64,000 nt of DNA. Origin: Erythrophleum ivorense. Lineage: Eukaryota; Streptophyta; Magnoliopsida; Fabales; Fabaceae. The DNA lies in contig JAIUCV010000003.1 of assembly GCA_026724425.1 (NCBI GenBank), positions 51,152,477 through 51,216,476 of the forward strand, given 5' to 3'. A program made the position numbers and the translations under genes. Positions 48,113 to 60,666 of this stretch are shown piece after piece (position 1 is the first letter of the stretch; the number at the start of each line of letters is the position of its first letter). Under the pieces are notes generated by a model. It had not been told where the DNA came from. It was given only the letters and a program-made list of their open reading frames with translations, and made no database searches.

Positions 48113-49794
48113 TGTAACACCTTACTCTCTAGCTCATACCCATCATGCCGTACATACTCATATGCATATGGGAAGCATAAAAGGGAGATCATTTTCTCTA
48201 GGTTCATATTCTTTCTCTATAGCTTCATGCAAGGGTAGATATTCACTTTAATGTCACATGGACCGGGTGAGCTCTTTCTATGCATCCTCATGTTTATTTG
48301 CACCATTACAACTTATTTCAATCCCCAAAACATGCTTAAAACTCATGGAAAGCAAAAAGGGATATGAGACATGCAATTTCATTTTCGGCAGATTTGGCTT
48401 CATTTCTAGGCTGAGTTTGAAAATTCATAACTACATACAGAAAAATCGAAAGCACATGATCTCAGTCATTCTAGAAAGCTTAAGAGGTCTACTGCACACT
48501 AAAAATATGTAGAAGTCTCAACATCTCATGTATCATGAGTTTAACATTCAAAATCATCCACTGGTCAGAGGGGATTCGGTTACTGTCACAGTTTACTAAT
48601 ATGGACTTTGAAATTGCCTAACTAATTCCACAAAAATCCAATGCTGATAAACAAGATCACTGTGGAAATATGTGGATGTTAGCTAGAGAGGAAAAATATT
48701 TCCAGATCAATTTATCAAACCAAACTCCCAGAAACCAATAGAACAGTACCTCGGGTCTGGTAGGATGACTGATTCTGGGCTGGAACTTCGAAATTGCATA
48801 TCTTCCTCTCTAGACCTCTAAATGAGGTTCTTCCAGTTCCTACAAGCCACTGTGACTATCTAGTTTCTGTGTATAAAATTGCATAGCCATTGGACTACGT
48901 TTGCCCCTCGGATGACACGGTTTCTAAACTGACCAAATGAACAGTATTTTCTGAAATCCGAATTTCTGATGCCAACTTTGAAAAATCATAGAAAATGCTA
49001 TAGGCTTCCAAATGACTTGATATTTAGCTTCCCAAAAAGCTATAAACAAGATCTAGTCACATGTCAAATTTCAAAGCAAGAAGAGGTCATTTGGTCAACC
49101 TTTGACATCATGTGCAAAAAGGCCATTTTCTTGATTTAAAAGGGGCTCATGGGGTCCAATCTTAGTTCTTCTACCTTTGGGACTCTTTGAGCACATGAGA
49201 AAGCATCTATATGGGCAATCAATCATGGCTCAAGTGTCTAACAACCCAGATTGGAGAAACTCACTATCCCACAACTCACTTATACACACATGTGGCCTAT
49301 ACTAACATTATGCATTTCATAATCAAACTTGCTTTTTCATTCAAAATCATTCTAATTCTCATACATACATCATGAATACATTGATTTACAAGCATTTGTA
49401 GGTACTACATCATGTACATCATTAATTTACATCCCTTGTCTTAAGTACAACATAATTACAAGAAGTTTCTTCACAAGTCTTCATTACTCTCCCTAGCTTC
49501 AAGCTTGGTGGCTCCCATCTCTAGCCTCACTTGGTCCACCTAGCATGTTTGGATGGTGGAGAGGGAGGGTGAGATTCAAAGAATCTCAATAGCTCATCTC
49601 TCATTCAATCATACATATATAGCATGCAAACAAGTCTCACCATGTATGTATGGCATGTTAGCATACAAAATCATAATGAAAGCATTTGCAATGTAACATC
49701 CAGAAAAAGAAAAGAAAAGAAAAGAGAAAAGAAAATGGGAAGAAAAGAAAAGCTGAAAATTTTCGAAGGCTGAAAATTTTCTAAGTCTGCTACC

Positions 49795-50035
49795 TACAGC
49801 CTAGCTATAGCGAATGTACCTGTTCGCTATAGCGAGAAATGGGCTAGCTATAGCGAGAGAGCCTTCTCGCTATAGCGAAAATGCTTCTAGCTATAGCGAG
49901 TGCGGGCATCCCATACAAAATCCAGAGAGTAGCTCACCGTAGCGAGAGCTATAGCGAAGGCAAAGGTCTGGGACTTGCACGAGCTCGCCGTAGCGAGGGT
50001 TATGGCTCGCTATAGCGAGGGTGAGTCCGGAAAAG
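49795..50035 (+). repeat. TCGCTATAGCGA palindrome array
   Basis: Same order of full and one-armed copies as the array at 29.5 kb, with few changes: about nine copies in 240 bp, three of them complete 12-bp palindromes. Linkers such as AATGTACCTGT and CATACAAAATCCAG are shared. Confidence 0.85.
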
Positions 50036-50754
50036 CGTGAAAAGAGAGATTTTGACTTTTTAAAGAGTCTAAACTTTCCTTTCTCTTAGAACCGACCTAA
50101 GCTTCGACCAAGGAGAGAGAAAAGAGCTGTGGAGAGAGAGAGAGACCTAGAGAAGCAAGGAGATCAAGCAAAGAGGTGAGTAATCTTGAGATTTCCCTAG
50201 CTTTTCTCCTTAGCATGTTGTTCTCCTCCTTTTGCTTTCTCTTTCTATGGTTTTAGAAGTTAATATGGGTTAGGTTCAGAAGAGGGAAGTAGGAAAACTA
50301 CTCTAGAAGGAGGGTAGAACTCATATATCTTCATTTCTTCTTCCTTGCTTTCTTCTTTGAGAGCTTGAGAGAGGAAGGAGAGTGAGTAAAGTTCTAGAGA
50401 GAGAATCCCTAGATCTTGCAAGGGTAGTGGGGGTTTTGTTTCGGTGAAGAGCCCCTTTAGCTTTGTGAGAGTTTATTTGAGTTATAAGAGAGTAATTTGA
50501 TGCTCTTTGTTATGCCTAGGCTCAAAGGAAGCAACTCCATCTAGTTGTGAGTGTGAAATCAAGAAGGGAGAAGATAAATTGAAAGGGAAGACTTGTATTA
50601 TCCGATAAGGTAGCTCTCTACTCTTTTCTTGTTGCATTCTTGGATGTGTAATAGTCATTGTATATTGGTGCATTGTGCTTGTATGATGAGATATGCCATT
50701 TGATATTGCCTTGATGCATTGGTACCAATATGCTTATGATATGAATTGTGAAAG

Positions 50755-50885
50755 TTGCTCGGGTGAGGTGGTGCCGAAAGTCCCTTGAGAGGGGTGAGGT
50801 GGAGCCAAAAGTCCCTGAACCAAGGGTGAGATCGATCCAAAAGTCCCAAAGCTCGGGTGAGGCTAGACCAAAAGTCCCTAGAGCC
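50755..50885 (+). repeat. Four-unit GTGAGG...CCAAAAGTCC tandem minirepeat
   Basis: Four ~32-bp units, homologous unit by unit to 30475-30605. It falls in the transcribed part of the LTR if the leader at about 50.1 kb is used. Confidence 0.75.
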
Positions 50886-53439
50886 TATCCTTGGCATTGA
50901 TATGTTATCATGGCATGAAACACATATGTTGTGTTATTGTGACTTGTGTGCATGCTTGACTAGTTATATGCCTTGATTGCATCTTGAATGAGTATGAGCT
51001 ATTGAGATTCCCTCGAATCTCACCCCCTTCCCCTTCCATCTTAATATTCAGGTGGAGCTCAAGGAGAGTCAAGCATACCTCATGGAGCCTAGTAGAGTAT
51101 AGTTAAAGAAATGTATAGTTCTTTTGATGTATAAGGTGCCAAAATGAATATGCACCTATTATTTTTGAGTTGTAAATGTGGGAGCACATGTAAATATATG
51201 TATAGATGATGTATGGATTGTTTAAAGAGCCAAAGTAATAAGAATGTAGAAATTGGCCCTTTTGTGGCTTACATGTGTTAGTGTATTATGTTCCGTAGCA
51301 TAGTGGTTTTGAAACGTATGATGTTTTGGATCACTTAGACATTTCATATATGCTATTTTTATACTTTCAAACTTGCCCAAAAGAGGCTAGAGCATGTGGG
51401 AGGTCATCTAGACCCATTTTGAACCACATGGGGTGCCAAAACTGCCCATTGGGTGAGCTCCGACAAAGTATGACCGGATGAGCTCTTCTTGGTATGGAAT
51501 TTGGCATGCCTCTAGAGTCCATTGAGAGCTTCTTGAGAAGCTAAAGTGGGTAATATTTGGAGGTCGAGAGAATATTTGCCGAATTGTTGAAGTTGGGAAA
51601 TTTCAATGGTTTGGTCATGGTACTGTGCATTAAATCCGAAAATGAAACCATGTCATCCATAGACCAAAAGGTGTCCAATTGTCATGAAATTTTGTGAGCA
51701 TAAACTAGATATCCACAGTGACCTATAACAACTAGAAGCACCTTAATTGGATGTCTGTAGAGAGAGAAACGACTTGCTGAAGTTCTGTATCAGCATCAGG
51801 GAAGTTTCTGACTTTCGTTACTGTTCTATCGGTTTTCGAGGTTCGAAAGCTCCTGAACTGATCTGGACTTATTTTTCTCCTCTAGTTAACATCTGTAGCT
51901 TTCCAAATTGGTATAGTTTTCCCAGATTTGACTTTTTTGGAATTAACTACGAATTGTCAAAGTTCATGACAGTAAACTGCACCAGTATCAGGGACAGCCG
52001 GACATCTGTGTCTTTTTCGATGTCAATGATGGTCCAACCGTGGAGATCGTGGTTGAGAGTTATTTTTAGTGTAAATTTAACACCCAAAGCTTTCTAGAGA
52101 GCTATGATTTTCTTGATTTCCATTTTTCTAGAATTAGTTATGATTTTCCAAACTTAGAGCCAAAAATCTGACTTATGGGCTCATTTGAGAAATTGCATTT
52201 TTCTGGTTTTTGGCCCCATATCCGTGGTTTGTGAGTTGTTTGAGGCTATGTACAAGTTGTATAAATGGTGTTTGAGTAGAGAGGGGTGAATGATGGGTTC
52301 ATGGGACCCACGGGGCAAAATGTGACCGGTTAAACCCCGACTTCAAATAGTAAAATACCACGGTTTCGGTCATTTTTCTGGGAAATCATATGAAATCAAG
52401 CCTAGAGGAAGATGAATTGGAGTCATATTAATATGGTGTTACATGCAACATTTAAACTGGCCATGCATAAAAGAAAAACATTCTCAACATGTGAGTAGGC
52501 CATACATAACATATGAAAGCTTGCCAAGTACATGGATTAGCCTCACCCACTCACTTGTGGATTTTGGACTTACCTCACCCATACTTAAGAGGTTCTTAGA
52601 CTCAACCCTTACTCTTTGGGAGTCAACCTCACTTTTGGGAGACTCTTTACTTTGTCTCAACCAACTTGAGGGTTTTGGCTCATCCTCACCATGGCTAAAG
52701 GGTTATTGGCTTTTCCATACTCAAGCAAACCTAAGAAATCACATAAAACATCATTAAAACACATAAGGCATCATCATGCTAACATACTTCTCATAGCTCA
52801 AATCATACATACACACAAGTAAAACAATGTAAGCACACAATTATGCATGAAAGAAGGTGGAGAGAGCTACCTTATTAGCTATTAACAACCTTCCTCTTTA
52901 ATCTATCTCCTCCCTTGTTGGTTTCACAACCACTTCTAGATGGGAGAGCTTCTCTTGAACCTAACCACACAAGAAGCATGAAATTAATTCCTTAATACTT
53001 GATTCATAAGCTAGTGATCTCTTCTTATCAACCCTACTGAGCATGTCAAACTAGGTCTCTTTCTCTCATTAGAATCCATGAACTATCCTATCTCTTTTCT
53101 CAAACTCTCAAGCTCTTAAGAAGGGAAAGCAAGAAAGAGAAGACTATATAACTTCTAATCTCCCTCAAGAGTGGTTTTCCACTCTCTCTCTTCTGAACCA
53201 AGCTCAAGACCTAACTATTTTAGCTACCAAAACCGTAGGAAGAGAGGGGAAGGGGAGAAGAGTAACATACTAAGAGAAAAGCCATGGAAATCCTTACCTT
53301 TCTTGTTCTTCTAGGCTTCTCTCCTTCTCCTCCGCCCTCTTCTCTCTCTTAAAGTGAGCTTGAGTCGGTTAGAAGAAGAAAGAAGAGATTTGGAGGCTTT
53401 TAAAAAGTCAAATTCTCTTTTTCTCGCTTTTTCAGACTT

Positions 53440-53665
53440 CTCTCGCTATAGCGAGCCATCGCCCTCGCTATAGCGAGCTCGTGTCTGTTCCAGACCTCTG
53501 CCTTCGCTATGGCGTCACTACAGCGAGCAACTCCCTGGATTTTGTATGGAATGCCCGCACTCGCTATAGCTAGGAGCATTTTCGCTATTGCGAGAAGGCA
53601 TTCTCGCTATAGCTAGGCCATTTCTCGCTATGGCGAACAAGCACATTCGCTATAGCTGGGCTATG
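53440..53665 (-). repeat. TCGCTATAGCGA palindrome array
   Basis: Nine or more copies including full palindromes (TCTCGCTATAGCGAGCC near 53452) and TCGCTATGGCGA variants. It is the reverse complement in order of the arrays at 29.5 and 49.8 kb. Linkers GGATTTTGTATGGAATGCC are conserved. Confidence 0.85.
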
Positions 53666-53770
53666 GCGAGAAGACTTAGAATTTTCAGCCCTTCGAAAAT
53701 TTCAGCTTTTTCCTTCCCTTTTCTTTTCTGTTTCCTTTTTTTTTTTTCTTTTCCTGGATGTTACATGGCA

Positions 53771-54716
53771 CATAATACATAACAATTTGGCACTAGAATA
53801 AACACACCAACCAAAGGTGTCAACGAAATCTATGCCACTCATATGGATCAATAAATAATAAAAAATAAACTCAAGGAGTTGGCTTCCATGGTCAGATAGC
53901 TAACACTCGAACAAAGATAACCTCAATAACTCCCTACACCTTTGTATGAAATTTGTTTGTTAACCACACATGCCACAGATCAGTGTTCCCAATTACAAGA
54001 TAATATAGAATCATGTACTGGCATCTTCCTTGGTAGACCTTATTGCAGTAACAAAATAGATGTGACTCTTATGCAGCAACATACAATTCTAGATGGAGAG
54101 ATCATCTGAATTTGAGATATGGTAGTGGGTCTAACCAATAATAACAGCAATAGAAATTTAATGTCCCTAGCATAAATAATCAACAGCCTATGAGACAACC
54201 CCTACAATAAATGAACAAGTCAGAACCAAGTCTAGAAGATATAATAAAGTAGTTGGCAACAAATACAGTTCAATTCCAATAGTGAATAGAGACAACAATT
54301 CAGAGTTTGGAAACCTAGATTAGCCAACTTGCAACAAATATCAATGAGTTGAGAAGCTAAGGTTCTTGTTAATTATCTTCACAGCCCGTGACTAACCTAA
54401 CGTTAGTGCAATAACTTTAAGAACAGGTAAGCAAGTGAATAGGTCTATCACATTTCCAACAGAAGTGCTACAAAAGAAAGAAAGTGACAGAAAGCAACAG
54501 CCTTCATCAATCCAAAGCAAGAACACCATAGAAAAAGGAGAGAATTCCATATACATTAAACCACTTCTATTCCCCAAACAAATTACATAGTCTAAAAAAA
54601 TCATAAAGGCTGAATTGGATAAGAAAATTATGGAGACATTCAAAAAAGTGGAAATAAATATCCCTCTTTTAGAAGCAATCAAACAGATTCCAAAATATAC
54701 AAAGTTTTTTAAAGAG
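53771..54716 (+). pseudogene. gag: gag C-terminus and linker of the Athila-like element
   Basis: Continues the gag frame after the target duplication: QFGTRINTPTKGVNEI, then YEICLLTTHATDQCSQLQ (the decayed zinc-knuckle region), LATNTVQFQ, NVSAITLRTGKQVN and FKKVEINIPLLEAIKQIPKY. These follow the usual Athila/Tat order up to the protease. Stops and small shifts are scattered through it. It is split at 54716 by a solo LTR and continues at 56885 with LYTYKRKLKGNEKVSIGRN. Confidence 0.82.
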
Positions 54717-56879
54717 TGATAAGCATGATTTTTATATATTTTAATCTTCTTAACTTAGGGATTTTGATGACAGAATATGGCTTTAGAGGTTTAATTAATT
54801 GGAATTTGATTTTAGTAGCCATTCTTTGCATTTTAGAAAATAATTCATAAAATCTTGGATTTTTAATGCATAAATTTCTATAGATAATTTTGTAGTTTTT
54901 CCTACTTAATTTTTCCTTCCAATCTTGGTGTGCAGATCATTGGGCTTTCTTAGTTTCATACATGGGATGGACTTCCACATGTGGCTCCACTTGTAGCAAT
55001 CACACACTCATACGTAGAGAAGAGAAATGAATGAAAAGAAGGTATATGAAGATGCATGAAGGGAAGCTAAGGGAGAATGTGATTACAAGATAAAGCAACA
55101 CGAATGAATAAGCAAGGAGGTTTGAAAGAAGAAGTAGTTGCGGCTTGCAGCTGAAACAAAGGTTCAGAAGCAAGATGAATGAATGGAGAAGCTGAAGTAA
55201 CGAGCATGCATATTCACTTAAGGAGAAAAGTTATACGTTGAAGTCACGTGGAGCTGAAATGAAGAAATGCTGCTAAAATAGAGAAAAAGCTTTTGAGCAG
55301 AACAAACACACAAGCAGAATAGAGATTCACATGGGGAGGAAGTTTGAGCTAGAGTAAAAATGAAGAACACCAAACCATGCATAATTTTAAGTGAGAAATT
55401 ACATACAGAATTAAAAAGAGTGAAAAACGTGAAAAGCAATAGGTTTAAAGTGTGAAAAGAGAGGAAGGTTTTACGGGTTGAATGGGCTAGGAGTTGATGT
55501 AGAATCATCTACTCATGTAGCAACCATGGTTTAGAGGTAGAACTTGAGGGCTGGAATGAGCTAAATAAGAGAAGCAACGTGATTTTTGAAGATGAAAAAG
55601 GCTTGGGTTGTCTCATGAAGTAGCAACATACTCTTTCAGGTTTTGAAGGAATAAGAGGCACGAGCTGGGAATTAAAACATGTAAAAGACATTGGAGTAAC
55701 ATGAGTTAAAAGAAGAAGCATGAGTTGGGAGCCAACAGTGAGAAAAATGACGTGAGAAAGAGCATGGGCTGGAATTCTCATAGAATATTATAAAAAATGA
55801 AGTGAGGCCCACCTTATATACACATGCATGTAGCTACGGGCAGAATAAATAAGAGGCAGCTCATGGAATCATTAAAATTCATATGAGAGGAGACCATCCA
55901 TTCATTCCATTTTCATCATGATATTCATGCTACACTCCATCTTTCATCCATTCTCTATCCAGCGTCCATCCACTCCATGTAGAACCATTCCATCTTCCAT
56001 TCTTCCACTTCCATGAAGCTCTAATCCTCCATCTATGACTAGCAAGGTAGAAGGACCTTGGAGAAGCTTGAATCTATGGAATTACAAGTAGAATTTTGGC
56101 TAAGGATTTCTACTTTCCTACACTTTTTCTTTTTCTTGTACAAGCTTGGTTAAGTTGTATTTGATTAAGAATTTTTGTAATTGTGATTAGTGGCTGGTTA
56201 GACACTAATTAGGAAGCCTTTTTGTTGATTGATTGATTGGATTAAATACTGAATTTTACATTTTTCTTTAATTTTCCATGTATGCCACGAAGGTGTTCGA
56301 TGAAATGCATGAGTGAAATTATGAGCTTTATTGCTTCATTTGAGGATTCCTTGAAATTGATTGATTAATTAAATATCCTAGGGTGTTAATTCAGAGGTTA
56401 ATTAATCAATTAATCACTCAATTCAAGTGTTCATTGATCCTAATGATAAGAGTTAGCGATTTGATGCAGGATTGAGGTTTTAATTCAATATTAAATTGTT
56501 AATTCCTTTACTCTTATGTGGTAACTCAAGATAATTTGAATTGGATACAAAGAGGGGCTTTTAGGCTAGAATTAATCACAATTGGATTAGGATAAGGATA
56601 GTGGATACCAAGGGAAGAATCCTAAGCTAGTCACAAGTCCATCATTCATTCACAATTCATACAATTAGGTAGCATTTATGAATTTTATTTCAATTTTATT
56701 TTAGATAGTTTAAGTAAATCAAAACCCCCTTAATTAGATAGTTCTAGGGTCTTCTAACACTTAGAAAACCCAATTGAACATTGAACTCTATTTCCAAGGG
56801 AGATAACCTAGGTTGTGCCATTAACTACATATTAAGTCGAACCTAGTTTTATTTTAAGGGTTACGCGATAGACCTGTCA
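54717..56879 (+). mobile_element. Athila-type solo LTR
   Basis: Starts TGATAAGCATGATTTTTATA and ends GATAGACCTGTCA, 2163 bp, with a perfect target duplication AAGAG (54712-54716 and 56880-56884). It is a homologue of the LTRs of the element at 37538-47408, here in plus orientation. It splits the host reading frame between KFFKE and LYTYK, which confirms the boundaries. Minus-strand frames at 55218-55781 are not conserved genes. Confidence 0.93.
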
Positions 56880-56884
56880 AAGAG

Positions 56885-57480
56885 CTTTACACATATAAGA
56901 GGAAGTTGAAAGGGAATGAGAAAGTCAGCATAGGAAGAAACGTATTAGCTTTGATTCAACCAACTATCCCTACTAAGTGCAAAGATCTTAGCACATTCAC
57001 CATTCCTTTTACAATAGGAAATATGCAGTTCAATAATGCTATGTTAGATTTAGGAGCTTCCATTAATGTAATGCCTAAGTTTGTATATTCCTCTTTGCAA
57101 ATTGAAGATTGAAGCCGACAGAAGTGGTGATTCAGTTAGCAAATAGAAGCACAACCTACCCTATAGGAGTAATTGAATATGTTCTAGTAAGGGTAAAAGA
57201 TTTAATTTTTCCTACTGATTTTTATATTCTGAATATGGAGGATAATGATTTACATGGACATGCACCATTAATTCTACATAGACCATTCTTGAAAACTATT
57301 AAAACAATCATCAATGTACATGATGGTACTTTATCAATGGAATTTGGTGGTAAAGTTGTTCATTTTAATATTCTTTATGCCATGAAATACCCTTCAAAAG
57401 AACACTCCATGTTACATGTAAATATGATAGACTTGCTAGTTACTGATACTTGTGTGCATTCAGGGAAGTTGTTAATGAGT
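56885..57480 (+). pseudogene. Athila-like aspartic protease (retropepsin) region
   Basis: The frame reads KRKLKGNEKVSIGRN, TKCKDLSTFTIPFTIGN, then the active-site motif LDLGASINVMPKFVYSSL. A stop follows at about 57110, then KPTEVVIQLANRSTTYPIGV, LIFPTDFYILNMED and PLILHRPFLKTIKTIINVHDG. The DLGAS form of the catalytic Asp motif and the RPFL flap/strand region are typical of Athila/Tat protease, which cleaves the element polyprotein. Athila-type similarity fades after MIDLLV, at about 57440. The reverse transcriptase that should follow is missing. Confidence 0.85.
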
Positions 57481-58923
57481 GAAACTCAAATAGAAAATGA
57501 CCTAAGAGATCAAATAAGAGAGGCCCAATTAACACATGACCACATAAGTAAGATTAGGTCCCAGATAGCCTAGAATAGCACTCAAGAGTTTAATCTGTCA
57601 GAGGATGACATAGTAAGGTATAGGGATAGGCTGTAGGTGCCTATAAATATAGTGATTAAAGAGAGAATACTAGATAAGGCATACAAAAGTAAATACACTA
57701 GTCATCCAGACAACAATAAAATGTATCATGGTTTAAAGAAAATGTTTTGGTGGCTTAGGATGAAAGCAGATATTGTTGAATATATCTCCTTATGTCTAAT
57801 ATGTCAGAGAGTCAAGATAGAACACCAGAAGCTAGTTAGGTTATTGTAGCCACTCGACATCCTAGAGTAGAAATGAGATAGTATAGCTATGGATTTGTCA
57901 TAGGTTTACCTAAGACATCATCGGGACATGATGCCATATGAGTAATAGTGGATAGGTTAACAAAGTTAGTGCACTTTTTAGCGATGAAAGTCATATATAC
58001 CCTAGACAAATTAGCCCTGCTGTATATCTGGGAGATAGTAAGATTACATGGTGTACCTAGGAGTATAGTGTCAGATAGAGATCCTAGGGTTACTTTGATT
58101 TTCTGGAGATCATTATAGGATGCTCTAGGTACCAAGTTAAGATTTAGTATAACCTATTACCCCCACATAGATGGTCAGACGGAGAGAACCATCCAAAACT
58201 AGAGAACATGTTAAGGGCGTGTATATTAGAAATGAAAAAAAATTGGGATACATATTTGTCTCTTGTGGAATTTTCCTATAATAATAGCCATCATACGAGT
58301 ATTTAGATGGCATCGTAAGAGGCATTGCATGAGAGGAAGTGTAAGTCTCTAATGTGTTGGGTTAAATTAGGAGAGAGGAGCTTAATCGGCCCAGAGTTAG
58401 TGGACCAAACTTCCAAGTAAATTAAGACCATAAGAAAGAAATTTCTAATGGCCCAGAGCAGATAGAAAAGTTATGTAGATAGACATAGACGGCTGTTAAA
58501 GTTTGAGGTTGAAGACTATGTCTTCATGAAAGTGTCTCTGATCATAGGGATAGGTTGGAACATTAAGAGTAAAAAGCTTAGTCTAAAATAGATAGGTCTA
58601 TTCCAAATTCTTGATAAAGTAGGAACAGTAGCCTACAGACTTGTCCTTCCCACAAACTTGAGCTAAGTTCATAATGTATTCCATGTCTCATAGCTTAGAA
58701 AGTACTAGCCCGACCCCTCACATGTCATAGAGTATGAAAATGTGTAGTTACAGGATGATCTATCATATATAGTATCGCCAAATTGGATCATGGATGTTAG
58801 ACTCAGGCAGTTACGGAATAAGACATCATTGGTGAAAGTGGTTTGGAAGGGATTATCTCCCAAAGAAGCTACCTGGGAGCTAGAAGAAGAGATGAGAAAG
58901 AAGTATCCAGAGCTCTTTCCATG
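57481..58923 (+). pseudogene. Tekay/Del-type integrase with C-terminal chromodomain-like tail
   Basis: Motifs in order: LRDQIREAQL, EFNLSEDDIVRYRDRL, the zinc-binding region (KSKYTSHPDNNKMYHGLKK, CLICQRVK), MDL...GHDAI in another frame, VDRLTKLVHFL, LHGVPRSIVSDRDPR, DGQTERTIQN, FEVEDYVFMKVS, VAYRLVLPTNLS, VHNVFHVS, LRKY and PDPSHVIEYE. The tail is LVKVVWKGLSPKEATWELEEEM...YPELF. This is the integrase order of the Tekay/Del chromovirus clade. Integrase inserts the cDNA, and the tail is thought to guide it to heterochromatin. The first zinc His is Tyr (KAYKS instead of the usual AHRS), and many stops and shifts are present. It follows an Athila protease directly, without reverse transcriptase or RNase H. 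Confidence 0.85.
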
Positions 58924-58954
58924 AGGTATGTTATCTAAATTTCGAGGACAAAAT

Positions 58955-58973
58955 TTATTTAAAGGGGGAGATT
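58955..58973 (+). other. Polypurine tract of the Tekay-like element
   Basis: AAAGGGGGAGATT lies directly before the LTR start TGTAATG at 58974 and about 35 bp after the integrase stop. This is the usual place for the plus-strand primer and confirms the boundary. Confidence 0.8.
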
Positions 58974-59213
58974 TGTAATGTTTCATTTTCGTAAAAAACG
59001 ACAAAAATAGATTCGTTTTCAAAGTAAGTCCTTTGAAATGAATTGGTTAAGGTTCAAAAAAATTAGAATAATAATCTAGACATTAAATAATGAATTTAGA
59101 AGGCTAGAGGTACCTTGAAATAGAGACTAAAATGGCTAGATGAAAATTAACGAAATAGGTACGTAACATAATAGCATTTTCATAATTTTGGATAAAATTT
59201 GAAATTCTTATAG
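58974..59213 (+). mobile_element. Start of the 3' LTR of the Tekay-like element
   Basis: TGTAATGTTTCATTTTCG aligns with the starts of the LTRs at 2616 and 19723; the shared downstream block is CGTTTTCAAAgtAAGTCCTTTG. This links the long LTRs in the window to a Tekay-type coding region. It is interrupted at 59213 by a minus LTR, and the rest is outside the window. Confidence 0.8.
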
Positions 59214-60666
59214 TGTAACACCATAATTCTAGCTCATCTCATGCCTTTGAATAGTATAATTATTATGAAACATATATATATAATTCCCATAGAGGAAGCA
59301 TGACAATTTGAACTTTTATTTGCATTTCGTCATATCTAAAAATCCATTCAGTGTCACATGGATCGAGTGAGTACATCCTCATATTTAATTACATCATTAC
59401 AACTCTTTTGCATTATAATAACATGCCTACAACTCATGGAAACCAAATTGGAAGATGGAATATGAGGTTTCATTCTCGGCCAGAATTGGCCTCTTTTCTA
59501 GGCAAATTTTGGAAAATCAGAACTAAATCTAGAAAAATCTAAATCTTGCAATCTTGTTCATTCTGGAAAGCTTAGGATGTCTACTTCATATTAAAAATAC
59601 TTCCTAGTCATAATATTCATCATCCAGAATGTTTGACATTCAAAATGGTTTGAAGGTCAGACTGAATTCTAGAACTATCACAGAATTCTGCAGAAAACTT
59701 TGAAAATGTCTAATTAATTCCACAAAAATCCAATCCATACAAATGATACCAATATGGAAAGCTGTGGATGTCAAATAGAAAGAAAAATATCTCCAAATCA
59801 GTTCATCAACCCAGACCCCAAAATTCGATGGAACAGTACTTCTGGTCTGGCAATTTACTAATAGTGGGCAGAAACTTCAAAAATTCATATTTTCCTCTCT
59901 AGACCTCCGAATAGGTGCTTCCAATTGACACAAATCACTGTGATTGCCTAGTTTCTTTGTATAAAATTTTATGGCAATTGGACATCATTTGGATCTCATA
60001 AGATAGAAAACAATTTCGGACCAAATGAATAGTGCAGCAAACCAAATCCATAAAATTTGCCAATTTTGAAAAATCATCAAATATTCTGTAGACCTCCAAA
60101 AATTATGATCTTTAGCTTCTCAAAAAGATTTTAATGAGACCTAATTGCATGTCAAATGTCAGATCAAGACTAATTCATTTGGCCAAAAAGTGACATAGGG
60201 TTCCATAATGGTCAAATTTGGCTCCATATGGGGTACCAAACTTGCCAAATGGTCTTCCCTTGGTGTTGGCACCTTTTGGACAAGTATAAAAGTATATTTA
60301 AGACTTGTGTGAGCTGGCCAAATGGTCTCAAACCTTATGCATCTCATTTTGGCCATTCAACCCTCACTTATACACATATTCATCAAACTTTAAATTCTCA
60401 TTCTATAGCCTTACATACTTAAAACATGGGCTAGTGGTCATACATCATACTTATACATCTAAGCATCACATAATAGCATATTTATAAATGTCTCAAGGGT
60501 CATAGACCATTTACAACATCATATACATCATATGGTACAATCATGGTCTTAAAGTGGCAAAAGCTAAACATATGATTGCTAATCTCCTTCCTTTAGTGTT
60601 GTTGGCTCCTATTAGCATATCTACTTGGTTCACCTAGTGTTTTAAAGCATTGGAGAGGAGGGGATG

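Larger units (their letters stand above)
49692..52443 (+). mobile_element. Palindrome-type solo LTR (plus) nested in an inverted sister
   Basis: Starts TGTAACATCCAG and ends ATGGTGTTACA, 2752 bp, with a perfect target duplication TGCAA (49687-49691 and 52444-52448). It is nearly identical over long stretches to 29440-32164. With its host it forms a long inverted repeat. Confidence 0.93.
48113..53765 (-). mobile_element. Palindrome-type solo LTR (minus), split by a plus copy of the same type
   Basis: Plus-strand left end TGTAACACCTTAC, right end CTGGATGTTACA, with a perfect target duplication TGGCA (48108-48112 and 53766-53770) inside the gag codons. Net length is about 2.9 kb after removing 49692-52443 and its duplication. 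Its palindrome array lies at the right end (53440-53665), as expected for the 5' end of a minus-strand LTR. Confidence 0.92.
35932..57480 (+). mobile_element. Athila/Tat-like Ty3/Gypsy element, truncated and split by three insertions
   Basis: Assembled by reading across insertions: 5' LTR (35932 to ~37055), PBS (37068), gag (37454-37537, 47409-48112, 53771-54716) and protease (56885 to ~57470). The frames join at each target duplication; for example, gag residues NMA at 48112 continue with HNT, a stop, then QFGTR at 53771. Reverse transcriptase, RNase H, its own integrase and its 3' LTR are missing. The element ends at a fusion with Tekay-like sequence near 57480. It is inserted in the minus LTR that begins at 19198. 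Confidence 0.8.

Noticed and set aside
51747..52097. 116-codon open frame
   Set aside because: Within a solo LTR; the near-identical copy at 31.5-31.8 kb does not keep the frame, so no selection is visible.
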